Source: Candidatus Manganitrophus morganii
GTDB lineage: Bacteria; Nitrospirota; Nitrospiria; SBBL01; Manganitrophaceae
Length of the DNA: 64,000 nucleotides
Assembly (NCBI GenBank): GCA_021651055.1
Contig: JAJHOH010000001.1
Coordinates: 3,534,001 to 3,598,000, forward strand
Direction of reading: 5' to 3'
Part shown: one piece after another, positions 41,761-51,391 of the stretch
Layout of the letters: each line of letters starts with the position of its first letter
Position numbering within the stretch: the first letter of the stretch is position 1
Made by a program: the position numbers and the translations under genes
Notes under the pieces: generated by a model
Told to the model about the DNA's origin: nothing
Seen by the model: the letters and a program-made list of their open reading frames with translations, nothing else
Database searches by the model: none

Positions 41761-44331
41761 ATGACGGAACAACTCGGTCTGTTCTCTTTATTGGATGGAC
41801 CATTACTGCAAGTGAATGATCCATCTCCCCTGTTTGTTAAGTCGACTGGAATTCGCGAAGAGAAGGAGACCGAGGTCTACCCGTTTCTCTCCTACCGGCT
41901 CTCTCGGTCTCCGTGGATGACCCACTTTGAGGGGAGCGGAGAGCGCGCTGAAAGGCACATCTCCGCGGTGAGCCGGGTTCCGGCTGTGAGATCAAGACTG
42001 ATCGAATTGATATCGAAGCTGAAAGAGGGTCGTGGGCCTTACGACGAATGGATGCAGATGGCGGCCATCCAGGAGAGGCTCTATCTCGATTATTCCGGCG
42101 AAGGGGGGCTTGCGGTCAGCGGCGACTTAATTCGGGCGCAGTTGACTTATATCCGCGATCGGGTTGTGCCGGCGGCTCAAAGAAAGGTTCTCCTCGCGGG
42201 CCTGTATGCGTTATTCGAGTCGGACTTCCCGCCGAGAGTCGCGTCTCTGGTGGAGTCGCTGCGGGGCCAGGCGGACAATTTCTCCTCCGGAGAGATCTCT
42301 TCAACTCGCATGGATTACTTTCTGGAGGGGCTGAACGAGTTGGAAGAGGAATTGGGAGACAGAGGTATCTTCGAATCCGTAGGACGCGCTTTGAACTCCG
42401 ATGAAGGGAACGGCGCTTACTACTCTCCAGAGGTCTTTCATCACCTTCTTCGGCTCATTCCGATTTCAGCCATCCCGGGACAGGAGATCAATGTCCTGGA
42501 GCCGAACGTCGGAAAGGGAAGCCTGATCCGGCCGATGGTTCATCATCCCGGATTTCTCATCGTTGGTAACGATCTCAATCCCATTTCCGCCGAGATCGCG
42601 GAAGTCACCACGATGGTCGATCCGACGGGGGTCGCAGTTGCCTGCAGAGAGGGCGGCGCCATCCCTACCGCCAAGAATTGCGCTGTTTTAAAACACCATG
42701 CGTTCGATCTGATGACCCTTCTTCCGGATCATCTCTTCGATCTGCTGATCGCCAACCCGCCGTATACGTTCGATCAACCGAAGAGCGGCTTTGATAAACA
42801 ATTCCGGGCCATGGGGCTGTCGAAAGGGCCGCAGGGGTTCTCGTTGGCCGCCTACACGCGGCAGATCTTGCCGATGAAACTGCGGGAAGGGGGGATTTCG
42901 ATTCTGATCACCTCGGCGCGATCCCGCAACTTCAAGCGGGTCCGCCATGCGTCGGGGCACATCAGCCACCCGATGATGATCCTGGCGATCACCGGCCAGC
43001 CGTTCTCCCAAAACGACGCCGAGTTAGTACCGGTCTCAATGCCGGCCTACCTGTTCGATGGGAAAGGAATGGCCGAGAAGAGACAGATCAGGGCGGAGTG
43101 TTTTATCTCGATCAATGTCTTCCTCTCCGCAAGAGAGGCCAACGGAAAACAGACCGCTTTTTCAGAGTGTGCGATCATCCAGGTCCACCATGAGCAGCTG
43201 GCCTCCTTCGTCGATTTGTATTTGGATTCCTCACGATGGATGAGCCTCGATCGCCAGCTGCTGGATCCTTCCATGCGGATGATGCAATCCGCAAATCTGC
43301 TTCGGATGTTCGGCCGAATCAAAGACGGCTTACGGGCCTATTTGGAGGAGAAGCGGATCTCCGCGAAGCGGCGATATGATCATGAGGAGGCGAGCCGGTA
43401 CGAAAGGTGGATTGAAGAGGTCAACAATAAACGGTTTCATCAGATCGGAACGTTCGAGGATCTGAACCAATGGATGATTGAACTTTCGGAGCGATGGAAT
43501 ATTCCGGTCCGAAAGGAGATCGAACGGGCCCTTCGCAACAACCCGCTTCGGGAGATTTTTGCCAAGAAAAGGAGAAATAGGGCCGGAGCCTCCGACGTTG
43601 CTTCGGAAGTGAAGAAGGTTTTTGAGGTGATTCTCTCTGTTTCCGATCGCTTTTTCTCCAGGTTTTATATCCTCAGCGCCATCTACCTCGCTCTGGCCCT
43701 CCGTGAGATCGCAGAGCTGCATGGTCCTTTCAACGGGGTCTCTTTCGATAGCGTTCATCCGATTCTGAAGCAGGCGCCGTACCCCCTCTCGCTCTATCTG
43801 CTCATAGAGAAAGAGATCTCGGAGATCTTGGAGTCCTTTCCCGAGGGGGAGCGGAAGGAGGTTCTGGGAAAGATGCGCGAACGGCGGCTTCTTCTGGTCT
43901 CTCATGTTTCGCAGTTCAACGCGATCAGCAAGGCCGCAAGAGACGAGTTGAACTCCGCCTTCGGGGAATCCTGGCGGCAAGATCTGATTTGCGGGGCCTT
44001 GCCGGAAAAACAGCGCATCCTGATACTGCTTGAGACAGGAAACGGTCTGGTCTTGGCGGTTGGGCAGCTCTTATTGGCATTGGTGGAGCAGGACGCGGTG
44101 AAAATCAGGGAGAGGAACCAAGCCTTATCGGTGTTCGATCTGATGGAGATGCAAGAGCAGTATCAGAGGTATTTGAGGGGTTTTAATTCGGGCGGTCTGA
44201 CGCAAAAGCGGATTGGGAACCTGATTCGGAAGACGGAGGAGTTGATCGGCCTCATGCAAAAGTCGCAGGAGATACTGACCGGCGCCCGGACGGGGCGGAA
44301 GAGAAAAATACGCCCACAACCCGTCGGATGA
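41761..44331 (+). CDS. Large N6-adenine DNA methyltransferase-like protein
   Basis: 856 residues; ATG 41761 follows the hairpin and an AGGGAGG site, while the frame is open further upstream without a good start. The N-terminal ~220 residues are helical. A class I methyltransferase domain follows: VLEPNVGKGSLI (about 246) binds SAM, DLLIANPPYTFD (NPPY at 332-335) is the adenine-methylase catalytic motif. The C-terminal ~400 residues are helical with no recognised domain. It is larger than ordinary orphan methylases and could modify the element against restriction. No restriction endonuclease gene is adjacent. Confidence 0.78.
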   Translation: MTEQLGLFSLLDGPLLQVNDPSPLFVKSTGIREEKETEVYPFLSYRLSRSPWMTHFEGSGERAERHISAVSRVPAVRSRLIELISKLKEGRGPYDEWMQMAAIQERLYLDYSGEGGLAVSGDLIRAQLTYIRDRVVPAAQRKVLLAGLYALFESDFPPRVASLVESLRGQADNFSSGEISSTRMDYFLEGLNELEEELGDRGIFESVGRALNSDEGNGAYYSPEVFHHLLRLIPISAIPGQEINVLEPNVGKGSLIRPMVHHPGFLIVGNDLNPISAEIAEVTTMVDPTGVAVACREGGAIPTAKNCAVLKHHAFDLMTLLPDHLFDLLIANPPYTFDQPKSGFDKQFRAMGLSKGPQGFSLAAYTRQILPMKLREGGISILITSARSRNFKRVRHASGHISHPMMILAITGQPFSQNDAELVPVSMPAYLFDGKGMAEKRQIRAECFISINVFLSAREANGKQTAFSECAIIQVHHEQLASFVDLYLDSSRWMSLDRQLLDPSMRMMQSANLLRMFGRIKDGLRAYLEEKRISAKRRYDHEEASRYERWIEEVNNKRFHQIGTFEDLNQWMIELSERWNIPVRKEIERALRNNPLREIFAKKRRNRAGASDVASEVKKVFEVILSVSDRFFSRFYILSAIYLALALREIAELHGPFNGVSFDSVHPILKQAPYPLSLYLLIEKEISEILESFPEGERKEVLGKMRERRLLLVSHVSQFNAISKAARDELNSAFGESWRQDLICGALPEKQRILILLETGNGLVLAVGQLLLALVEQDAVKIRERNQALSVFDLMEMQEQYQRYLRGFNSGGLTQKRIGNLIRKTEELIGLMQKSQEILTGARTGRKRKIRPQPVG

Positions 44332-44365
44332 TCGGAAACGATGAAGAATATTTAGGAGACAGTGG

Positions 44366-46027
44366 ATGCAAATCGAAGAAAATAGATCGATCAAGATCGA
44401 TGTGAATCTGAACATCATGATGAAAAATTTCGGCGAGGTCTTCTCCGGGGAGAGAATCTGGGTTCGGGAACTTCTGCAAAACGCCCGGCGCGCCGGAGCC
44501 ACACGGATCAACATCTACACAGACCGAAGTGATCCGAATTATTTTCGAATCGATGATAACGGATCCGGCGTCTCGGATTTCCAATCGCTTCTCACCCTGG
44601 GCGGCTCCGGATGGGAGCCGGAGGTGATCGAGCGAGAGAACCCGTTCGGAATGGGGTTCTATGCGGCCCTGTACGCGGCTGTGACCGTCGAGATCAGATC
44701 GCGGGGGCAGCGGGTAGTACTGCACAGCGGCCGGATTCTCGCAGGCGAACCGGTCGTCCTTCAGCCGTGCGAAATCCGATCCGGAACATCGATCATCCTG
44801 CATCTGAAAAAATCGACTGTAGACGCCGGGAAGGAAAATCAGATCGAGAAACTCAAAGAGGTCCTTGAGACGATCGTCCGCGGATTTCCGGTCCCCGTGT
44901 ATCTGAATACCGAATCTCTGTGCCGGCCGTACGCGTTGGATGTCTGGAGGGGGCTTCGGTTCGATCTCCCGGACGGAGTGGCTCTTGTGGAGTTGAACCC
45001 GAAGGACACCTTTTCCACGAAGGGAGTCACTTTCCTGCAGGGGCTTGTCATTTCGAGTGCGGACAATGGCTTACGGACCTGGCCGAACTTCAGCCGGCGC
45101 GGCATGCAGGTGTATATGCATCTTCACGGCGATCAATGGCGCGTCCGGGTCCCGGACCGGAACATGTTGTACGATTCCACCGAGACCCGGGAGAGAATCG
45201 GATCGCTTGAAAACGGGGTCGTAAAAGCCGCTGCGAATCATATCGAAGCGCAGGGACAAGCGGAGAGGTTTTTCGAATGCCTTCTGGAATGGGAATGTTA
45301 TGAAGCTGTCCGGAATCTTCCGATTCCGGCTTCCCGCTGGGGCCTACTGATCACTCCGATGCATCTGCTCCATTACGAGGGGGAGGATCAGGAGAATTCG
45401 TTTGGCTCCCCTGTGGAAATTCCGGCCTCCAACACGGAGTTGCGTTTCCTGAAAGACAGAGCGAGTCTCTACCCGGCGGATGACACCCTCGATCATCTCT
45501 TCGCCATGTACGCTTTTGGCCTGCCGATTCTGGATGCCTGGGACGATCCGGAGCATTGGTTCTCACGGGCGAGCGCCGGCGAAGAGATCGAGGCGTTTTA
45601 CAAACGCGGCGTGTCCGTCTCGGTCGAAAAGAATGACATCGTGGCGGAAGGAGCCTGGTGGGGGAAGAGGGTGGTTCTCTGTAAGCGGTTTTCCCTGACC
45701 CTGGAAGGATACGGGATAAAAGAGATCACGGAAGACGCCTTCCTCAACGGCGCCTTCTGGATCATCGATCGGCCTCTGCACTGGGATTATCCGATCGACC
45801 AGGCCTTTTACTTTCAGACGGAGGGAGAGGACTTCGACGAATCCGGCTTCGATGCGGCGATGGAGAACTTCCGGGCGAATCTCGCGATCATCAAGGGAGA
45901 TCCGGGCGCTTTGATTCAGAGCGCCCTTCAAGAGTATGCGCAAGCGCTCGACGGCAGCCGGTTTGTGGTGGAAGTCAAAGGGGGAGAGATTCAAGTCAAA
46001 GAACTCCCGGTAGCCACGAATACATAA
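44366..46027 (+). CDS. GHKL (Hsp90-like) ATPase
   Basis: 553 residues from ATG 44366, with TTTAGGAGAC upstream. The ATP-binding Bergerat fold is clear: WVRELLQNARRAGA, RIDDNGSGVSDFQSLL and NPFGMGFYAAL match the N, G1 and G2 boxes. A beta-rich middle with SRRGMQVYMHLHGDQWRVRVPDRN follows, then an unassigned C-terminus. The start is HtpG-like but the length and middle differ from true Hsp90. A role in DNA remodelling or defence is only a guess. A terminator hairpin follows. Confidence 0.75.
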   Translation: MQIEENRSIKIDVNLNIMMKNFGEVFSGERIWVRELLQNARRAGATRINIYTDRSDPNYFRIDDNGSGVSDFQSLLTLGGSGWEPEVIERENPFGMGFYAALYAAVTVEIRSRGQRVVLHSGRILAGEPVVLQPCEIRSGTSIILHLKKSTVDAGKENQIEKLKEVLETIVRGFPVPVYLNTESLCRPYALDVWRGLRFDLPDGVALVELNPKDTFSTKGVTFLQGLVISSADNGLRTWPNFSRRGMQVYMHLHGDQWRVRVPDRNMLYDSTETRERIGSLENGVVKAAANHIEAQGQAERFFECLLEWECYEAVRNLPIPASRWGLLITPMHLLHYEGEDQENSFGSPVEIPASNTELRFLKDRASLYPADDTLDHLFAMYAFGLPILDAWDDPEHWFSRASAGEEIEAFYKRGVSVSVEKNDIVAEGAWWGKRVVLCKRFSLTLEGYGIKEITEDAFLNGAFWIIDRPLHWDYPIDQAFYFQTEGEDFDESGFDAAMENFRANLAIIKGDPGALIQSALQEYAQALDGSRFVVEVKGGEIQVKELPVATNT

Positions 46028-46044
46028 GAAACCAGGAAGGTCAA

Positions 46045-46088
46045 AGAGGGGCTCTCTTCGTCAACACGAGGAGGGCCCCTCTTTTTTT
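46045..46088 (+). terminator. Strong terminator 11 bases before the 46100 gene
   Basis: A 17-bp stem with two G-T pairs (46045-46061 pairing with 46066-46082, loop CAAC) and T run at 46082-46088. The ribosome site AAGGAGACGTC fills the space to ATG 46100. As with the other hairpins, no independent promoter fits in between. Confidence 0.85.
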
Positions 46089-46099
46089 AAGGAGACGTC

Positions 46100-47269
46100 A
46101 TGGAAGTGAAATTCCGATACGAATTGACGAGCCGGATGGGATGCAATCTATATGAGGCTCTGAGGGAAGAGGATTTCGACAGGATCACCGAAGGTGAGAC
46201 CGAATACTATCGCGAGCAGTCGGAGGTCGGATGTGAGATCCGGAAACCCTTTGTAGAATGGCTCGAAGGACATCTTCCTGCGCGGGATTGGCGGGAAATC
46301 AAAGAGGGAATCGGATGCGATGATCTCTCAAAATGGTTGTTGGAGAATCCGGTCCCCGAACGGGACGAAGATTTAAGGAGAACATATTCGGAAAAGGAGA
46401 TCGAATTTCTAACAACGACACAGACGAAGACCAAAAGCGGCATCCATCTGCCCCTGTTGTGGGATCATATCGATCCCGACGATGACGCCGACGTGGCGCT
46501 CGGTTTCGGCCTTATCACCTATCCTCCGGTAGATGAGAGCGGCCGGTATATTCAGAGCGGAAACAGCCGGCATCTTCCGGCCGATATCGCAAACCGGATC
46601 AAAGCGTGGATGGAGGAGGCCAACGAACTGGCAAGAAAGACCGGCCGCGGCGTCGGATCTCCTGATCCGAAGGATGACCTGGACCGAGCCATCGACGAGA
46701 AAGTAGCCTCCCTTTATCGGGAGGCCTCGTGTTTATCGGAGAAGACCGTGCTGTCCCTCATTCGGATAGAGGGATTTTATTGCGGGATTCACGGAGGAAC
46801 TGTGAAATATGAACGACCCATCCTGAGATCGGAGGTGTTGGCCTGCCCTTCCTGCAATCATCCGGTCTGCCCGTTCTGTGCCAACTGTTACGAGAAGGAT
46901 CCGGCGACGATCGAGGAGGCGAGGGCGTATCTGGCCTCCTGTGATGAGGTCTCAGGAATGGCCTATTGCGGGCATTGCGGGGATTGGGGTGTGGAATGGA
47001 TGCTTCGGTTCCTGCGATTAAAGTGCTGTCCCATCCCGCCGGAATACGAGAATCACCAGCCGGCGGCGAGATCCGTGCGGTTCGTCGCCACCAACACCGT
47101 TGCCGCCTTGCCGGACTGTCATCTCATCCTGGAATCGGTGTCCCGGAGCTTCGCAAAAGGGATCTCGGGAATCATTCACTATCCGCATTCCACGGGAGAG
47201 ATCTGGGGCATTCCGGAGAGACACCCTGAAGGATGGATTGTGACCCTCTGCTATCCGGAGGAGCGATGA
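46100..47269 (+). CDS. 389-residue protein with Cys-rich zinc region, unknown
   Basis: ATG 46100. The N-terminal half is charged and helical. From about residue 215 come many Cys and His: YCGIHGG, LACPSCNHPVCPFCANCYEKD, YCGHCGDWG, suggesting two zinc-ribbon or treble-clef sites. The C-terminus is alpha/beta (GISGIIHYPHSTGEIWGIP). No family recognised. Its stop overlaps the next start. Confidence 0.6.
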   Translation: MEVKFRYELTSRMGCNLYEALREEDFDRITEGETEYYREQSEVGCEIRKPFVEWLEGHLPARDWREIKEGIGCDDLSKWLLENPVPERDEDLRRTYSEKEIEFLTTTQTKTKSGIHLPLLWDHIDPDDDADVALGFGLITYPPVDESGRYIQSGNSRHLPADIANRIKAWMEEANELARKTGRGVGSPDPKDDLDRAIDEKVASLYREASCLSEKTVLSLIRIEGFYCGIHGGTVKYERPILRSEVLACPSCNHPVCPFCANCYEKDPATIEEARAYLASCDEVSGMAYCGHCGDWGVEWMLRFLRLKCCPIPPEYENHQPAARSVRFVATNTVAALPDCHLILESVSRSFAKGISGIIHYPHSTGEIWGIPERHPEGWIVTLCYPEER

Positions 47270-47613
47270 CCACGAAATGGACCTATCCGTTCGTAAAAGA
47301 GTATCTCAGATTTGTCCGAAAGGCGTTTGAGATCACCCGCGCCGGCGGCCGAATCAAAATACGCTGGAGTGACAGCCCGATGGAACTGCGGGCCTGGCGG
47401 AAAGAGTTTATCGACGCCCTCGACCGTCGCATCACCAAATATGGAGGCCTCGATGGGAGGGGCCGGAAATTCGATCCCGACTGGCAATTGTGGATGTGTA
47501 GAGACCGCCATCGTTTGGAGGACATTCGAAAGCGAATCCGTGTTTATCAGTTCGAAACCCCGGAGATGCAACGTCGGTACGGGCATCTGCTCGCGCGCCG
47601 GGATGACTTCTGA
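47266..47613 (+). CDS. 115-residue protein, unknown
   Basis: ATG 47266 overlaps the previous TGA. The product is basic and aromatic (YPFVKEYLRFVRKAFEITR, RIKIRWSDSPMELRAWRKEF), possibly nucleic-acid binding. It is translationally coupled to the upstream gene and immediately precedes the PRTRC cassette. No family recognised. Confidence 0.6.
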   Translation: MTTKWTYPFVKEYLRFVRKAFEITRAGGRIKIRWSDSPMELRAWRKEFIDALDRRITKYGGLDGRGRKFDPDWQLWMCRDRHRLEDIRKRIRVYQFETPEMQRRYGHLLARRDDF

Positions 47614-47666
47614 ACGCCAGGCCTTTTTCATTGGCATTGGGATCGAAATTCATCAGGAGAAAACAG

Positions 47667-49370
47667 ATGGAAACAGATCAGAAAGTGGAAATGATCGCCA
47701 TAAAAGACATTTTCGTAATCAAGAACAGCAGGCAGTATATCGATCCGGCCGCGTTGGGGGAATTGGCCGAGAACATCAGGATGAACGGCCTCATTCAACC
47801 GATCACGGTCGTCCCGAACGGGGAAGGGAAATACGATCTCGTCATGGGGGAGAGACGTCTGCGCGCCCACGAGAAGCTGGGGATGGAGAAGATCGCCGCG
47901 ATCGTTCGGGAGGGGCTGACGGCCGAGCGGATGAAAGCGATCCATCTGGCCGAGAATATTCAACGCGAATCTCTTCCCGCGATCGACGAGGCGGAAGCCT
48001 TTGAGGAGCAGTTGGCCGAAAAATCGATTCAGGACCTCGCCGCGATGATCAACCGGAGCGAAGAGTACATTCGCCGGCGGATGAAGCTGCTTCATCTGAT
48101 CTCGGAGGCGAGGGAGAAGGTCAGGACCGGCGCGATCGGCCTCTCCGTAGCAGAGTTGTTATCGTGTCTTCCCGACGACCGGCAAAAAACGATGCTGGCC
48201 ACGGTGGAGGAGCAGCGCCTCAACGCGGTACAACTCTCCAATCTGCTGAACCATCAGAACGATCGGCGGCTCGTCAATGCCGTCTTCGACACCCAGGACT
48301 GCCGTAACTGCCCCCATAACAGCGCGGGTCAGCCGGATCTCTTTGCTCGGGAGGCCTCGGGTCTTGGGAAGTGCCTCTACGATCCGTGCTGGAGCAGGAA
48401 AGATCTGGAGAAGGCGAAATCTCTGGCGAAACAGATCGAAGAGATGGGGCCCCGGGCGGTCATCGCCGGGAAGGTCAAGATCGGCATCGACGATCTTCCC
48501 CCGGAGATCGATCAAACCCAGGCCGTCATGCACAATAAGGGGGAGCTGGGCGAGGAGGCTCTGCGGGATTGCCAGAGTTGCAAATTTCTGGTTGTTTTCG
48601 TCTCCGCGGGAGGTTACCCGCTGCGGCAGAATATCTGCACGAACCGCCCCTGCTACGAGGAGCGCGCGGCGCGATTCCGGGGAGGGAATGCGGAAAAGAA
48701 GTCCGGATCTACAAAGGGGGGAGCCAAGGCCGAAAAAGATCCCGGTTTAAAGAATGTATCCACAGCCAGTCCGGTTCCCAAAAAGATGACCCCCGCAAAC
48801 GCTCCCCAGCGGGTGAAGGATTTCAAAAGAAATCGATATCAGGAATATCTGGCCGCTCACCTCTTAGAAACCCCGGAGAATCGACTACGGCTGATCCTCC
48901 TTGCCATGAAAGACACCTCCTGGGGGAGGAACTGGACTGGGGATTCCACCCTGAAAGAACTTAATCTGGCCTGCGACGGCTTTGAATCCGATCCGCCGAA
49001 GCTCTATTCCAAGCTGAAAGCCTTGAACGCGGAGCAGCTGATGACCGCGGCGGGGAGAATGGCACTGAAGGCGCTCGATAAATTCTCTCTCCCTTTAATC
49101 GAGGAGATGGTCTTCACCGATCTTGCGGCCACCCCGGAAGTCCTCTTTAAGATCGATCGAACCTACCTGGAGCTGCTCACCAAAGCGGAGATCGAGGCCA
49201 CCGCGAAGGAGGTCGGCATGACCATGTTCCTTCAGAACAAAGGGGGGTCGGTATCGAAGTTATCCACCCGGCCGAAGAAGGAATTCATCGATGCGCTCCT
49301 CGCCTGCGGATTTACGGCCCAAATCATGCCGGCCTGGCTTACGCGGGAGACCGATTTTCAAAACGGATAA
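47667..49370 (+). CDS. parB: PRTRC-system ParB-family protein
   Basis: 567 residues from ATG 47667, with CAGGAGAAAAC upstream. The ParB N-terminal domain has NGLIQPITVVPNG and VMGERRLRAHEKLG; MKAIHLAENIQRESLPAIDEAEAF follows, then a helix-turn-helix (SIQDLAAMINRSEEYIRRRM). The middle carries Cys clusters (CRNCPHNSAG, CLYDPCW, CQSC, CTNRPCYEERA) characteristic of the PRTRC ParB variety, and the C-terminal ~180 residues are a helical extension. It heads a seven-gene cassette whose order (ParB, E, C, F, B, A, ThiF) is that of PRTRC systems on ICEs and plasmids. It probably binds DNA; no ParA partner is present. Confidence 0.9.
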   Translation: METDQKVEMIAIKDIFVIKNSRQYIDPAALGELAENIRMNGLIQPITVVPNGEGKYDLVMGERRLRAHEKLGMEKIAAIVREGLTAERMKAIHLAENIQRESLPAIDEAEAFEEQLAEKSIQDLAAMINRSEEYIRRRMKLLHLISEAREKVRTGAIGLSVAELLSCLPDDRQKTMLATVEEQRLNAVQLSNLLNHQNDRRLVNAVFDTQDCRNCPHNSAGQPDLFAREASGLGKCLYDPCWSRKDLEKAKSLAKQIEEMGPRAVIAGKVKIGIDDLPPEIDQTQAVMHNKGELGEEALRDCQSCKFLVVFVSAGGYPLRQNICTNRPCYEERAARFRGGNAEKKSGSTKGGAKAEKDPGLKNVSTASPVPKKMTPANAPQRVKDFKRNRYQEYLAAHLLETPENRLRLILLAMKDTSWGRNWTGDSTLKELNLACDGFESDPPKLYSKLKALNAEQLMTAAGRMALKALDKFSLPLIEEMVFTDLAATPEVLFKIDRTYLELLTKAEIEATAKEVGMTMFLQNKGGSVSKLSTRPKKEFIDALLACGFTAQIMPAWLTRETDFQNG

Positions 49371-49419
49371 ATCAATTCTGTAAAGAACATACCAGACCAA
49401 CACAATAAGGAGGTTCACC

Positions 49420-49893
49420 ATGTTTGATTTTACAAAGATCTCAAATCTCATACCGCCCCAGGGGAAAGTGACTTTTACTATTACCACGGGGGAGCGCGGG
49501 AAACTGGTCGTGCTCTTCCATCCGATGTATCCGGAGGTGAATCCGCTTTCCGGGAAGGAAAAGGAGTTGTATGAGCAGGCGCGGGTACCGCTGGTTTTTA
49601 AGGCGACCCCGGAGGAGCTCAACGAAGGGTTTATGTCGCTGATCGAGCAGAACTACGAAGAGGAAGGGAGGCTGCATCGCGCCTTTTCGGTCAAACGGGA
49701 AGCGGTCAGTAAGGCGATCTCAGGGGCCGATAAAGGGAAGACCGAAAAGAAAGAATCAAGCGAAGAGAAGAAGCCCTCTGAATTGGATACGCCTCAGCCG
49801 GACACGTCTCAAAAGGTCGACTCGTCGAAGGAGAAAATTGGGACCCCCGCCGGGGTTGAAAAGGAGCCTTCCGCGTTTGATTTGTTTGGTTAA
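49420..49893 (+). CDS. PRTRC system protein E
   Basis: 157 residues, ATG preceded by AAGGAGGTTCACC. The first ~65 residues (MFDFTKISNLIPPQGKVTFT, VVLFHPMYPEVN, PLVFKATPEELNEGF) match the PRTRC E pattern. The rest is a Lys/Glu/Ser-rich disordered tail ending SAFDLFG, as seen in this family. Biochemical role unknown; assigned by sequence and cassette position. Confidence 0.85.
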   Translation: MFDFTKISNLIPPQGKVTFTITTGERGKLVVLFHPMYPEVNPLSGKEKELYEQARVPLVFKATPEELNEGFMSLIEQNYEEEGRLHRAFSVKREAVSKAISGADKGKTEKKESSEEKKPSELDTPQPDTSQKVDSSKEKIGTPAGVEKEPSAFDLFG

Positions 49894-49931
49894 GCGCTCC
49901 ACATATAAACACATCTGATAATGGAGGATTT

Positions 49932-50369
49932 ATGGATATACAAAAAGTAGAACGCGTTTTTGAATACGGTTCATTAAAACTGGCCGATCCCGATCCGGTC
50001 ATGTCGCCCGATCGGGTCAAGGAGTTTTACGCTACGGTCTATCCCGAGCTGACCCAGGCGGTTGTGGGGGAGCCGGAGCGCCGGGGAGCGACCCAGGTCT
50101 ACAAGTTCACCCGGGCCGTCGGAACCAAGGGGGGCGAGCAATCGCCCCCCCATCTTCACATGCAGTGTCCCATCCTGCTCGCCGTCGAGCAACTGGCTAA
50201 AATGTCGGAAGAAGGTCTTGAAGAGGAGAAAGGAGCGCGATGTCCAAACGACTTACTCACCCGGTTTCTAGGAGCGATACAACGGAATACAGAACCAATC
50301 GCCCAGGTACAGGAGCGGCCACCAAACGAAAGCCCGCTTCCCGGTCGATTCCTCCCCCTACTGCCGTAA
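49932..50369 (+). CDS. PRTRC system protein C, extended
   Basis: 145 residues from ATG 49932. The first ~70 residues (VERVFEYGSLKLADPDPVMSP, FYATVYPELTQAVV, FTRAVGTKG) are PRTRC C, which usually ends about there. The reading frame continues for about 75 more residues, the last 43 codons lying inside the protein F gene in another frame. This tail may be real, or it may reflect loss of the original stop codon. Confidence 0.8.
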   Translation: MDIQKVERVFEYGSLKLADPDPVMSPDRVKEFYATVYPELTQAVVGEPERRGATQVYKFTRAVGTKGGEQSPPHLHMQCPILLAVEQLAKMSEEGLEEEKGARCPNDLLTRFLGAIQRNTEPIAQVQERPPNESPLPGRFLPLLP

Positions 50370-51391
50370 TTCCCCTCCCGAAGCTCGATCAGTCACTCGC
50401 AACGCTCGTCTACGCAAGTACGGGCCTTCCCAACAGCCTGCTCGCCCGCGCGGGCTTATGGATCTCTCGCGCCCTGAGCAAAACCCGATGTGGCAAACCC
50501 GGTCCCTGGGGAGAGCAGACGCGGCCGGATCGGATCCAGGTGGAACTTGCAGGTTGGATCAAAGGAATGTTCGACGAGATCTGCTCAGCGAGTTTCGGCA
50601 ACTGCGGGCATGAGATCGGGATAGGAAAATTAGAAAGCTCTGGATCATTGCATTGTGGGATGATGATCGACCATCCGATCGACTGCAACGCGATCTTCTG
50701 CGATGTTCTTCCTCAGATCGGGAAAGCCGATCTACGCTTGGAGGCGGTGGTGGTGGCCGCTTTGCAGACGCTGACATGGGTAAAACCGTATTATACATAC
50801 GATGATCAAATCGAAAGCTGCCTGGATCTCTATGAGCAAGACCGTTATGAAATGGAAAAGGGGAGCGAGGATGAAAAATATTTCCAGGAGAGACTCCAGT
50901 GGCTCCAAAATGGGATTCCTCAAGAGTACCGGTTTCTTTTCCGAGGGAAAGACAAGCCGGTTTTTCCGGAGCTTCCGCCCCCTCCCCCGGATGACTCCTG
51001 GTTATACCGATGGCATCTCTGGGCGGAGGAGGTCCGCGAGATCAGTACCAGGTGGACCCGGCCTATCCGAGAAGAGGCGCCCGCCGGGGACTATTATGAT
51101 GATAATTTTTACCCTGAGTTACTGACACCGCTCCTCTGGTCCACCTCCGATCCCTTGGTCGAAGCATTCGATCAGGAGGCGCAGGGGTACTATGAGAATT
51201 CTCTTGGCTCGAAATCGGTCTTTCCGTTCAAGAGCGCTCAGCAGGTTTCCGAGGTCCTCACGGACCTTAAACAGCTGGGCGAGTGCTATCGACTGCATTT
51301 AAAGGCATGCTCTTTGGCGAGGCCTTCGCTCGCCCAGGGAAATGGGCGGTCACCAGAGGAGAATGAAAATGGTACAGACACTCAATCTTAA
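50240..51391 (+). CDS. PRTRC system protein F
   Basis: 383 residues from ATG 50240, with GAGGAGAAAGGAGCG upstream. Features fitting PRTRC F include IPLPKLDQSLATLVYASTG, a Cys/His-containing middle (CSASFGNCGHEIG) and a long helical C-terminal half with Pro-rich FPELPPPPPDDSW. No enzymatic motif seen. It overlaps protein C upstream and protein B downstream, so the cassette is translated as one unit. Confidence 0.8.
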   Translation: MSKRLTHPVSRSDTTEYRTNRPGTGAATKRKPASRSIPPPTAVIPLPKLDQSLATLVYASTGLPNSLLARAGLWISRALSKTRCGKPGPWGEQTRPDRIQVELAGWIKGMFDEICSASFGNCGHEIGIGKLESSGSLHCGMMIDHPIDCNAIFCDVLPQIGKADLRLEAVVVAALQTLTWVKPYYTYDDQIESCLDLYEQDRYEMEKGSEDEKYFQERLQWLQNGIPQEYRFLFRGKDKPVFPELPPPPPDDSWLYRWHLWAEEVREISTRWTRPIREEAPAGDYYDDNFYPELLTPLLWSTSDPLVEAFDQEAQGYYENSLGSKSVFPFKSAQQVSEVLTDLKQLGECYRLHLKACSLARPSLAQGNGRSPEENENGTDTQS

